Positions 8,657 to 17,191 of a DNA stretch of 64,000 nt are shown piece after piece. A program made the translations under genes and the position numbers. Numbering within the stretch: the first letter of the stretch is position 1; each line of letters starts with the position of its first letter. Location of the stretch: the NCBI GenBank assembly GCA_963772805.1, contig CAVYYU010000002.1, forward strand, positions 124,001 to 188,000, written 5' to 3'. Below the pieces are notes generated by a model, which was not told where the DNA came from, made no database searches, and worked only from the letters and a program-made list of their open reading frames with translations. The stretch is from Legionella_A sp963772805. Its GTDB lineage: Bacteria; Pseudomonadota; Gammaproteobacteria; Legionellales; Legionellaceae.

Positions 8657-10462
8657 TTAAGCAGCACTCGGGTTATCACGGGTCAACTGTGCCAGTCCTT
8701 GCCTGAACTGCCCCCAGTTCAAGACCCGCGCAATTTGTTGGTTGGGATTCAAATAAAGCACACCGCTTTTATTGTTCACGCCCATTGCCGGGAATAGCAA
8801 CAGCTGATTGAGTTGTGTCGCCAATGCATAACTATCCATGCCTAAAGCATAAAGGCGATTATAACTATTGAACTGCTCGGGCCAGTTCTTGTTGCCCATC
8901 TGGTGCGCAAAGACCCAAGGCATATCACAGAAGATGATGCCGTTTAAATCGCGATCTTTCATTGCATTCGCACTTCCCGCATAGACATTCGAAGTGGCAT
9001 ATACGGGTACGTCGCCAGCATAATAATATTTCAACATCGGCATAATTTGTCGCGCTTTAGACGGATAGGCCAGGAGAAAAATCATATCAAAATCCTGGCG
9101 GCGTCTGGGTGTCGATTCGATGTGTTGCCCCAACAACTGTTTCAATTTTTTGCTGCGTGCCTCACTGTCGCTGATCTGCAGAAAATCACGCATTTCCTTG
9201 TTCATGTCATCCTTGGCGCGATAATGAAAAGTATCAACAACAAGACCGCCGCCAGTCTGCCATTGATTTTTAAACGCAGTGGCAACTTCCTCACCCCAGG
9301 GACCATCCGGCGCTATCACCAGCGCACGAGTATGGCCACTATTGTGCGCTTTCGCCGCCACCTGTCTCGCCTCATTACTTGGCGACAAGCCAAACTCATA
9401 GGCGTTTTCACTGGTATTATTGTTTACATCATTTAATAACAAAGTCGGTACAGGATGATTCATCGCAGCAACGGTGACCACATCGGCCTTGCTCAAGGGG
9501 CCAACAATATAATCAGCGCCCTCGGTGACCGCCTGATTATAGAGGTCAGCGACCTTCGCCGAATCCGTATTATAAAATTGGACCTTAGCATCCACCTCAC
9601 CCTTGCCGGATTTATAAGCCGCCATAAAACCATCGCGAATCGCGCCCCCCGGACCTGCCAACGGCCCGGTTAGTGGTAATAACACGGCCATTCGTTTAGG
9701 TGGCGCCAACAAATGCTGGGTTACACTTGCTAGCGGTAAAATAGTATTGGCAGGATGCTGTGGATAACGCGCTTGCCATTGCTCAATCTCGCTCATCATC
9801 GTCTGCGCGTTAGCATTGTTTTTACGCGAAATCAGCGACAACTGCATCCAGCCGCCCAATTCGGAACTAACCGGCGTTTCGGCAGCCAACGTATCGAGCT
9901 CAGCCATCGGCAGGGTGGTCAAGGTCAGCCACAGGGCACGAAGGTTATTGGTTTTCATTGTGTCGTCTGACAATAAGCGCTCTAATTTGATGCGCTCTGC
10001 AACCGATTCAGGCGCGCTACCGGTGGCTTGATAGGATTGCGCCAACATCTCGTGGAACTGCGCTTGATAATAACTTGGCATGCTATTAATTTCGCGAACG
10101 GCAGCAAGTTTAGCAATAGCCGCGCGTGGCTGCTGACGTATCAGATCGACCTTAGCCAGCAATAAGCTTTTTTCTCTGGCAAGATCAGCGGATAAATCGC
10201 TGGTTTGTGATAAAATCGTCTCACCTTGTTGCCATTGTCCGTCGTAAATTAATCGACCGGCAGCCATCATGAGCAACGATTGTTTCTCAATACCGTCTTG
10301 TTTTTTTGCCAGTGCCAAGTAGGCATCTGCAGGCATGGTGTAAGGACTGGAGACGGGTTGGTTTACTTGCAATTGTGCATCCGCCACCTTAGTGCATTGC
10401 GAAAGAAAAATTACACAAAAAATCAACGAAATCAGTTTGTAAAAAAGTGAATGTAACAACAT
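8657..10462 (-). CDS. lpoA: Penicillin-binding protein activator, LpoA/LppC family lipoprotein
   Basis: About 601 residues. The start at 10460-10462 gives a lipoprotein signal MLLHSLFYKLISLIFCVIF with lipobox LSQC; the longer frame to 10714 antisense to rsmI is artefactual. The N-terminal half is TPR-like and the C-terminal half is a periplasmic-binding-protein fold (MAVLLPLTGPLAGPGGAIRDG). LpoA is an outer-membrane lipoprotein that activates PBP1A peptidoglycan synthesis. The divergent arrangement with rsmI, 40 bp apart, is the conserved gammaproteobacterial one. Confidence 0.92.
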   Translation of the reverse strand: MLLHSLFYKLISLIFCVIFLSQCTKVADAQLQVNQPVSSPYTMPADAYLALAKKQDGIEKQSLLMMAAGRLIYDGQWQQGETILSQTSDLSADLAREKSLLLAKVDLIRQQPRAAIAKLAAVREINSMPSYYQAQFHEMLAQSYQATGSAPESVAERIKLERLLSDDTMKTNNLRALWLTLTTLPMAELDTLAAETPVSSELGGWMQLSLISRKNNANAQTMMSEIEQWQARYPQHPANTILPLASVTQHLLAPPKRMAVLLPLTGPLAGPGGAIRDGFMAAYKSGKGEVDAKVQFYNTDSAKVADLYNQAVTEGADYIVGPLSKADVVTVAAMNHPVPTLLLNDVNNNTSENAYEFGLSPSNEARQVAAKAHNSGHTRALVIAPDGPWGEEVATAFKNQWQTGGGLVVDTFHYRAKDDMNKEMRDFLQISDSEARSKKLKQLLGQHIESTPRRRQDFDMIFLLAYPSKARQIMPMLKYYYAGDVPVYATSNVYAGSANAMKDRDLNGIIFCDMPWVFAHQMGNKNWPEQFNSYNRLYALGMDSYALATQLNQLLLFPAMGVNNKSGVLYLNPNQQIARVLNWGQFRQGLAQLTRDNPSAA

Positions 10463-10502
10463 GAAAATAGATCCAGTACGCAGGAACGCAAGAGGATAAA
10501 CC

Positions 10503-11360
10503 ATGATAGCCACTTCAGCAACTTCTACAGGCACGCTCTTCATCGTTGCCACCCCCATTGGCAACCGTGATGACATCTCGCGACGGGCGCTACATACCCT
10601 GCAAGAAGTTGATACCATCCTTGCCGAAGACACGCGCCACTCGCGCCAATTACTCACCGCACTCGGTATTAAAAAACCGCTCGCCTCATTGCACGCCCAT
10701 AATGAAGCAAGCAAAAGTGACGCGATTATTGCCGCCTTGTTACAAGGAAAATCGTTCGCACTGATTAGTGATGCCGGTACGCCGCTAATTAGCGACCCCG
10801 GCTACCCCTTGGTGAAGCTGGCGCGCGCCCATGACATTACGGTCACCCCAATTCCCGGTGCCTGCGCCCTGATTGCCGCCCTGTCAGGTGCAGGCGTTCC
10901 TTGCGACACCTTTACCTTCGCGGGCTTTCTACCGGCCAAACAGGCCGCCCGACGCCAAAAACTTGAAAGCTTCAAGGCCCTCGATCACACCTTGATTGTT
11001 TACGAATCAACCCACCGCATCCTTGAAAGTATTGACGACATTGCCCATGTGTTTGGTGAAGCATGTGAATTGGTGCTGGCCAAGGAATTAACCAAGACCT
11101 TCGAACGCTTTGTTTCCGGACGTTGCTCACAAGTAAAGGATTGGCTGCTAGCCGACAATGGGCGCTGCAAAGGCGAGTTTGTACTGATTATCCCGCCAAG
11201 AGTGCTTGAAAAAAGCGACCAGTCCAATCTTGAAAAACTGCTATCGGTTTTATTGGCCGAGCTACCCCTCAAGCAAGCAGTAAAAATTGCCTGCCAACTG
11301 ACCGGTGAGCATAAAAACGATGTGTATAAACTGGCTCTGGATTGTCGTAGCCCCGATTAG
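10503..11360 (+). CDS. rsmI: 16S rRNA (cytidine-1402-2'-O)-methyltransferase
   Basis: 285 residues. Motifs GTLFIVATPIGNRDDISRRAL, EDTRHSRQLL and LISDAGTPLISDPGYPLV are diagnostic of RsmI, a tetrapyrrole-methylase-fold enzyme that 2'-O-methylates C1402 in the ribosomal decoding centre. Full length, and divergent from lpoA as expected. Confidence 0.97.
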   Translation: MIATSATSTGTLFIVATPIGNRDDISRRALHTLQEVDTILAEDTRHSRQLLTALGIKKPLASLHAHNEASKSDAIIAALLQGKSFALISDAGTPLISDPGYPLVKLARAHDITVTPIPGACALIAALSGAGVPCDTFTFAGFLPAKQAARRQKLESFKALDHTLIVYESTHRILESIDDIAHVFGEACELVLAKELTKTFERFVSGRCSQVKDWLLADNGRCKGEFVLIIPPRVLEKSDQSNLEKLLSVLLAELPLKQAVKIACQLTGEHKNDVYKLALDCRSPD

Positions 11361-11474
11361 GTCCAACTATAATTTGGCATAGCGTAAATTTTAGATCAAT
11401 TTAGATCAATATAGTGCCATTAAGTCACACTTGTATTAATATGCGCCATCCAGCCTAACTAGGAATAAAAACCA

Positions 11475-12275
11475 ATGAAGCACGCTATTCTTAAAATCAT
11501 CGCGCTCACCCTCTGCACCTCTTTTTCTGCAGCGATGGCAGTGACCCTGGGCGAAACGGTAATTAACGATCCAATACTTGGCATGCGCACCATCGTTTTT
11601 GCCAACATTGATAACTATGCTTTAGTCGAAGGGGATATCCTCATGGGCCGAGCAGACGAACTCTCTGCGAAAAGCGCGTCGATACTGCCCAAGCTCAGCG
11701 GTGCCCGTTGGCCGAATGGGATTATGCCGTTTGAGCTAAGTGAAGATTTACCTTGGATGAATAAATTGGCCGTACTGCAAGCCATGGATATTCTGCAAAA
11801 AAATACCAACATCGAATTTGTTGAGTTAACCTCCAAAAATCGCGAAAACTACTCCGACTACCTGTTCTTCATACCAGCAAAAGGCACAACCTGCGCATCA
11901 GCTGTGGGCAAACAAGGGGGCAAACAGGATATTTTATTGGCTCCACGCTGCAACACCATGAATAGCGTGCATGAAATCGGCCACGCTCTGGGTTTATGGC
12001 ATGAACAATCGCGACATGACCGCGATTCTTATGTGAAAATTATTTGGGAAAATATAGAGCCGGGTTATCGCTATAATTTTAACCAGCATTTAACCGACAG
12101 CAGAGATTATGGCGACTATGATTATCAGTCTATCATGCACTATCCAGCGTATGCCTTTTCAATCAATGGTCAAAAAACCATTATCCCATTACGAGAAGAC
12201 ATAACGATTGGACAACGCGACCACTTAAGCGAAAAAGATATTATTGCGATAAATGCGATGTATCCGGCAGCGTAA
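11475..12275 (+). CDS. Secreted astacin-family zinc metalloprotease
   Basis: 266 residues with a signal peptide (about 1-20, cleavage near SAAMA). The extended zinc motif HEIGHALGLWHEQSRHD begins at His166 and gives the three His ligands and catalytic Glu. The Met-turn SIMHYPAYAF (219-228) supplies the tyrosine of M12A astacins. A propeptide-like segment lies at about 21-80. Astacins are mainly animal enzymes; bacterial examples include Legionella LegP, a translocated effector. This protein has a Sec signal, so periplasmic or type II export is the simpler reading. It is followed by a strong hairpin shared with the convergent gene. Confidence 0.9.
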   Translation: MKHAILKIIALTLCTSFSAAMAVTLGETVINDPILGMRTIVFANIDNYALVEGDILMGRADELSAKSASILPKLSGARWPNGIMPFELSEDLPWMNKLAVLQAMDILQKNTNIEFVELTSKNRENYSDYLFFIPAKGTTCASAVGKQGGKQDILLAPRCNTMNSVHEIGHALGLWHEQSRHDRDSYVKIIWENIEPGYRYNFNQHLTDSRDYGDYDYQSIMHYPAYAFSINGQKTIIPLREDITIGQRDHLSEKDIIAINAMYPAA

Positions 12276-12304
12276 AAAAGCAATGCGATGCGACCCTTTT
12301 TCTA

Positions 12305-12337
12305 ACGATCTCCCGCAGCATGGCCGCGGGAGATCGT
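12305..12337. terminator. Bidirectional terminator-like hairpin
   Basis: A perfect 12-bp stem (ACGATCTCCCGC, 12305-12316, with its complement at 12326-12337) and a nine-base loop lies between two convergent genes. There is no clear U-run on either side, so efficiency is uncertain, but position and stability fit a shared transcription stop. Confidence 0.65.
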
Positions 12338-12339
12338 GA

Positions 12340-13824
12340 TCAGCCTAGAGCCGGCATCGATGCGGCTTGTTCCTCAGCAAAATACCCCTTGCCACATTCA
12401 TAGCTAAGATACAATGTCGTAAACAACAACGCGGCGGGCATAGAAACTGCGACCGTTGTTAACAAAAACATCGGCATGAAGGTATTTTTTGTCAACGATA
12501 TCATTAAATTATTGCGTGCTGAGCACAGCGCTTTCTCCGCGTCAGGCGTAGCCCCTCCCGCATCCTTTACCCGCTGAAATAACAGCGATTTTTCCTGATA
12601 CGTACCATACATTTTTTCTGAGAGATACATCGCCACAGCAACCGTGCAGGCAAAAAAACTGACCGGGACCGCAAGTGGCGTGGCCAGCAAAAATGATGCC
12701 GGATAACCACTCATGAACAATACCGCCGCCCCGACATTAAATTCATTCCTAGCGCTCGTGACCTGCCAATCCAGTTCAAGTTGCGCCAGTTGCTCAGACA
12801 GCAAATCGCGCTGCTCATTCAGCCGCGCAATGTCCTCGTTATTACCAGCCGCTCGCGCGAGAAGAACACCACAATTATCGTCCTCAGTGAGGTACTGCTC
12901 TTTTTTCGTCAAATAATCCTGCTCGGCAAGCTTGCGCGAATACAAGAGCATAGCCACATCAAAAAATAAAAACCCGGATAATATCCAGTTGGCAGCAGGC
13001 CCCGATATATTAAAATAGCTGGCGTAGTTCGTTATACCATTTACTGTGCCCCAAACAACGTCATTAATAAAGACCCCATGGCGCGCGTTAAGCTCCGCAC
13101 AGAAACGCTCTGTCATCGTTAGTGACTGTTCGGCATCCGAAGGCATAAGCGTGTGTTTAAGCAACATACCCGTATTAATGATAAAACGTGCGGCAAACAG
13201 CCCAACACTGAGCGCATTAAAAACATCGGCAGGCGCGTTAAGAACAGAAACCATGCCATCCACATCGATAGCCTTTCCCAGCATGCTTTCCAAGCCATCC
13301 AGCCAATGCAACTGTTTAGCTAAAAGCAAAGATTCTCTAACCGTAATCCGACAAAAAACAACTTGCAAACGCGTAATATTGGCAAAGGCAACCCAATCAC
13401 GGATTTTGGAGGTGTGTAACGGTACGCTGACGAGCGCACCCAAATCAGCGCTAATTTTTCTTCGCAACGACTGCAGGAACGTTTCTTCAACAATCGGGGT
13501 GGCATGAGCGGGGTTATTGCGGTTGCGTATCGCTTCACTAGCTTGACGATACTCCTCGGCCTTAGCGACTTTTCCATAAGCGCGATAATAGGATTCCAAT
13601 GTCAAACTGCAGTAAAAACAATAAAACCACAGCTTCTCGCGATCTTGCCCATTTCTCTGAAGGTAGCTGTATGTATGCTTAAATTCTTGCTCGAGCAACA
13701 ACTCATTATTGGCAGCAAATCTATAGCTATGCTGCTGTGCTCTGAGCGCCGCATGTTCTGTGGTAGTCACCTGCTCGAAAAAAAATCGTTTGTCTTTAGC
13801 AAATTCGCGGAAAGAATAAGGCAT
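12340..13824 (-). CDS. Multi-pass membrane protein with coiled coil, unknown function
   Basis: 494 residues, no recognised family. The N-terminal ~190 residues are charged and helical (MPYSFREFAKDKRFFFEQ). Hydrophobic stretches near 195-220, 280-300, 375-410 and 450-475 look like membrane segments. A short coiled coil (about 335-360, RLNEQRDLLSEQLAQLEL) lies between them. Large soluble helical domains plus internal membrane segments are common in effectors of intracellular Legionellales, but there is no direct evidence of translocation. The start MPYSF is the first ATG in frame. Confidence 0.75.
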   Translation of the reverse strand: MPYSFREFAKDKRFFFEQVTTTEHAALRAQQHSYRFAANNELLLEQEFKHTYSYLQRNGQDREKLWFYCFYCSLTLESYYRAYGKVAKAEEYRQASEAIRNRNNPAHATPIVEETFLQSLRRKISADLGALVSVPLHTSKIRDWVAFANITRLQVVFCRITVRESLLLAKQLHWLDGLESMLGKAIDVDGMVSVLNAPADVFNALSVGLFAARFIINTGMLLKHTLMPSDAEQSLTMTERFCAELNARHGVFINDVVWGTVNGITNYASYFNISGPAANWILSGFLFFDVAMLLYSRKLAEQDYLTKKEQYLTEDDNCGVLLARAAGNNEDIARLNEQRDLLSEQLAQLELDWQVTSARNEFNVGAAVLFMSGYPASFLLATPLAVPVSFFACTVAVAMYLSEKMYGTYQEKSLLFQRVKDAGGATPDAEKALCSARNNLMISLTKNTFMPMFLLTTVAVSMPAALLFTTLYLSYECGKGYFAEEQAASMPALG

Positions 13825-14296
13825 GATTCATCCAACCAAAAAAATGAACAATAAGTTAAAAATATAACCTTACCATTTTACCAGATAGAGGATCAAGTAT
13901 TTTTGTATTTATTATTTGCATATTGTGTCGCCTTAACGACGGTGTATCTGTGGTGCTCGATCATCAGTAATTTGAATTTTTGGTGGACTTATCATGGAAG
14001 GAGGGTATGGTTTATCTTACAATGAAAAAAATTTGTATAGACTTGTCAGCGTTCTAATAAACAAGGATAGCTCGATGAATACCATTCTCAGAAATAAGTT
14101 GCGCAAAGTTCCCGGGTTAGACTTCTCTTCTGGATCATTAATATCGCAGCAACGACGCCAGGAGCGACAGCCAGCGACGCCGTGCTCCTGATGTTCATCA
14201 ATGCCTGCATCGTTTTACTGCCGCAAAGAGCATGCAGGGCAAAATAAAAACCATGTGCTATTATAATAAACACGTCATGCTAGCATTGGTATTAAT
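13825..14296. other. Gap with no confident gene
   Basis: 472 AT-rich bases. Short open frames exist on both strands (13994-14191 plus; 14088-14273 minus) but none has convincing composition. A very strong AAGGAGGG at about 14000 precedes an ATG by only two bases and opens a 16-codon peptide frame starting MVYLTMKK. I see no RNA gene or repeat. Confidence 0.4.
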
Positions 14297-14803
14297 ATGA
14301 AATATTCACTAGGCCTGCTCCTATTATACGCGGCCACTTGTGCGGCAAATAATATTTATCTGGTTAACAAAACCGCTTCAAATATAAATATAACGTATAT
14401 AAATTGCCGCATTTTCGAAACCTGGGATGGTGAGACACGCACACAAAACGATGTAAACTGTGAGCCGGAGAAACAAACACTAACGATACCCGCAAAGCTC
14501 AATATTTTATCGCCCTTTACCTCGGCGCCTGATACACCCAAAACACCTGGAAGTTTTGATTATCTTTCTTCATACATTACGGAAATATCAAGCCCTACCA
14601 ATAGCTTCAAACCATTACTAACACCCAATACACCGATGGATTATGTAGACAGGTGTAATGTCACGCCACAGAAAGACGACTGCTCTTTTGTTAATTATTT
14701 CCCGATATCACCATTTCCATCAACGCAAGATCTGGCAATAATTTTTGATGACTTTGGAATTGAGGGCTTTATCAACGCCAGTATCGCAAGATATGGCCGA
14801 TAA
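14297..14803 (+). CDS. Putative secreted protein, unknown function
   Basis: 168 residues with an N-terminal signal peptide (MKYSLGLLLLYAATCAA, cleavage near CAAN). The mature part is polar and Asn/Thr/Pro-rich, with five Cys in the whole mature region, suggesting disulfides in the periplasm or outside the cell. No domain recognised. AT-rich codon use is like the surrounding accessory region. Confidence 0.65.
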   Translation: MKYSLGLLLLYAATCAANNIYLVNKTASNINITYINCRIFETWDGETRTQNDVNCEPEKQTLTIPAKLNILSPFTSAPDTPKTPGSFDYLSSYITEISSPTNSFKPLLTPNTPMDYVDRCNVTPQKDDCSFVNYFPISPFPSTQDLAIIFDDFGIEGFINASIARYGR

Positions 14804-14957
14804 GGACGCATCGCCAATCGTATAACTTTTGTCTTGCAACGTGAGAGCAGGTTCTGCTGCAATAAAATTGCCCCAGATCATAGGGTCAAAAAAAACAGAC
14901 AACGTATGCAAAGAAATAATCGTAGTATGGGTTACACAGGAGCTCCTTTGCTAAGGC

Positions 14958-16097
14958 TTACTTTTCCCAGGCCATAACTTTATTTCTTCCTGATTTTTTT
15001 GCCATGTGGAGCGCCTGGTCGGCGCGCTGAATAATTGTATCTAAGGTATCGTTCTGCTGAAAGGCACTGACCCCAAAGCTCGCGGTAATATGACCCACGT
15101 GCGAAAAAAAGGCTTGATTTACTTGCTGGCGTAAGGTTTCCGCCAATTGCATCGTTCGCACTAATGATGTTTTAGGCGTGATGATAATAAATTCATCACC
15201 ACCCCAACGCGCAACAATGTCACTATTTCGTACCGTGCTTTTTAAAATCAAAGCAACGTGTTTCAATACAGAATCGCCGACTAAATGCCCGAATTTATCA
15301 TTGACCGTTTTATACGCGTCAATATCAAATAAAATAAACGACAACTCCGTGTGATAACGAATGACTTGTTCCTTCTCAAAATCAAAAATCACTTGTAATT
15401 TGTAACGATTATTTAATCCAGTTAATTGGTCAGTAAACGCGTGCTCGCGAAAAGCCTGCTGTTCAATCCCTAGAGCCTTGTTTGCCAGCTCCAATTTCTT
15501 TGTTCGTTGTCGTACTTTTTTTTCTAATTTCGCATTCAGGCCGGCTAAGTATTTATTTTGTTCCTCTCTAATCCGCTCATAACTGTCACAGATAAGAAAT
15601 AACGCCAATAAATATAAACAGGTTGTGAAAATATCAATATTCGAATAATCCGTCTTATCTGGATAGATAAAATGTCCCAATATAATAGACAAGATTATAA
15701 AAGCCATCCAAATGAAGCCGATTTTTCGCCCTTTTAAAAATAGCGCGGAAGCACTCAAAAGAAAAAAAAGTGACAAGCGGGCTGTATTATATGAAGCAAA
15801 TAGATAAATTGCATAGAACAAAATAAATGAACACACTAAGGCAAGAGAGCCCATGAATTCAACTTTTTCTTTATGACGATGAAGATAGTAAAGCTGGGCA
15901 AAGCTTACTACGGCAAATCCAAAATCCATCATTGCCAAAACATGACTTTCTCCCCAGCGCATAAAGCTCATAATCAACGTGATAATGCCGGCTAAATAAT
16001 AAACACTGTTAAGGAATATAAATTTATGTCTATGCTCTATATCCATCCCTTTGAAATTAGGTTTGAATAGCACCAAATAATCGATTGCTTTTTTCAC
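14958..16097 (-). CDS. Membrane-bound diguanylate cyclase (GGDEF)
   Basis: 379 residues. The N-terminal half has five to six TM helices (about 25-180) followed by a signalling coiled coil (LAGLNAKLEKKVRQRTKKLE). The GGDEF domain (about 210-375) has an intact active site RWGGDEF and an I-site RNSD exactly five residues before GGDEF, so product inhibition by c-di-GMP is expected. It makes c-di-GMP from two GTP at the inner membrane. The membrane sensor is not a family I recognise. It is a lone gene with no EAL partner nearby. Confidence 0.93.
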   Translation of the reverse strand: MKKAIDYLVLFKPNFKGMDIEHRHKFIFLNSVYYLAGIITLIMSFMRWGESHVLAMMDFGFAVVSFAQLYYLHRHKEKVEFMGSLALVCSFILFYAIYLFASYNTARLSLFFLLSASALFLKGRKIGFIWMAFIILSIILGHFIYPDKTDYSNIDIFTTCLYLLALFLICDSYERIREEQNKYLAGLNAKLEKKVRQRTKKLELANKALGIEQQAFREHAFTDQLTGLNNRYKLQVIFDFEKEQVIRYHTELSFILFDIDAYKTVNDKFGHLVGDSVLKHVALILKSTVRNSDIVARWGGDEFIIITPKTSLVRTMQLAETLRQQVNQAFFSHVGHITASFGVSAFQQNDTLDTIIQRADQALHMAKKSGRNKVMAWEK

Positions 16098-16187
16098 AAG
16101 GACCCCAAGGCACGAGCTGTTATCTTTAATTATATAGAAATTTTTGGACTTTGCTTGGAGCCGACCAAAACGAACGGCAGCATTCTA

Positions 16188-16700
16188 TTAATTTTTGCGA
16201 TACAGTCCTACTAGCTCACTACTGGCAATAATATGACCGCTTATCGCTTGCAACAGCTCATCCTTGTTTGCCGATTCACCTAAGCTCAACAGAGTATCTA
16301 GGGCATAAAGTTTGAACACATAACGATGAGTACCGCTTGGCGGGCATGGTCCACGGTATCCACCTAAACCCCAACTATTTTGAAGACTAATTGAACCCGC
16401 TGGTGCGCCACCGCCCTCAGCTAACTGCCTGACGTTTGCCGGGATATTAATTAATATCCAGTGATCCCATGTACCTCCCGGCGCATCCGGATCCTCAACA
16501 ATTAATGCATAGGACTGTGTATTGGACGCCAAATCTTGCCAGGCCAACGGTGGCGAAAGATCCGCTCCCTGGCAAGTAAACTCGCGTGCAATCAACGTAT
16601 TTGTAGTAAAAGCCGCGCTTTCAAGGGATAAACTCATCGCAAGACTCCTGAAACTGATACCAACAAGTAATAAAAAATACGGTACAAAAATCCTTTTCAT
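16188..16700 (-). CDS. YbhB/YbcL-type phosphatidylethanolamine-binding (Raf-kinase-inhibitor-like) protein
   Basis: 170 residues from the ATG preceded by GAAGGAG. An N-terminal signal peptide (MKRIFVPYFLLLVGISFRSLA) makes this a periplasmic member. Family motifs DPDAPGGTWDHWILINIP and GPCPPSGTHRYVFKLYALD form the conserved anion/ligand-binding pocket. The biological ligand in bacteria is unknown. Confidence 0.92.
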   Translation of the reverse strand: MKRIFVPYFLLLVGISFRSLAMSLSLESAAFTTNTLIAREFTCQGADLSPPLAWQDLASNTQSYALIVEDPDAPGGTWDHWILINIPANVRQLAEGGGAPAGSISLQNSWGLGGYRGPCPPSGTHRYVFKLYALDTLLSLGESANKDELLQAISGHIIASSELVGLYRKN

Positions 16701-17191
16701 ACGATTTCTCCTTCGGTTTTGGGCAACGCCTGATTGTCCATGCACCTGTTTTTAGATGCTCATTGCTGGCATCACTGGATAGTGTCCTGATTGAGCACCA
16801 TAGTGGCTCGTTTGAAAAAAGAATGGTTTTCTTTTAATTGACCGCCTGTTTACCAATTTGTGACACCATTTCTGAAATAATATTTTCATCCCGATCATTT
16901 TTTCTTCGACACGTTCAAAAGGGCCGAAAACTTGCTCAAGTAAGTGTGTTCAGTGGAAGACATCCAGGCCCAAGGGTCATAGCAAAAATTAATTTCCGCA
17001 TAAATACATACTTTTTGCAACCAAGCGCTCATTGCTCGTAAATCAGCCCCCACCCAAAGCATAAATTAACTTAAATTTACGGTGTTTGACTGGCATGAGA
17101 ATTTCCTTATTATAAAGCATCTTAACTTTACGATATGATGTTGCCATATTGCTTCATCTAGAGGTAAGTTTGTCTGCACCATAAGGAGAAA
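16701..17191. other. Intergenic region, probable promoter for the repeat-protein gene
   Basis: 490 bases with no convincing gene. Near the right end TTGACT (about 17085) is followed 18 bases later by TTATAA, a plausible promoter about 80 bases before the ATG at 17192. A TTAACTTAAATTTA run at about 17067 resembles one half of a PmrA-type box, but the second half is not present, so I do not call it. Confidence 0.3.

Noticed and set aside
10463..10714. 84-residue N-terminal extension of LpoA
   Set aside because: It lies antisense to the start of rsmI and precedes a perfectly placed lipoprotein signal peptide, so it is a shadow frame.
13994..14191. 65-codon frame with AAGGAGGG near its start
   Set aside because: Composition is not protein-like, the strong ribosome-like sequence lies after the first ATG and only two bases before a 16-codon frame, and no neighbour supports it.
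17060..17085. Possible PmrA box upstream of the tandem-repeat protein
   Set aside because: Only one CTTAA-type half is present at a proper match; the second half at the 11-base interval does not fit.
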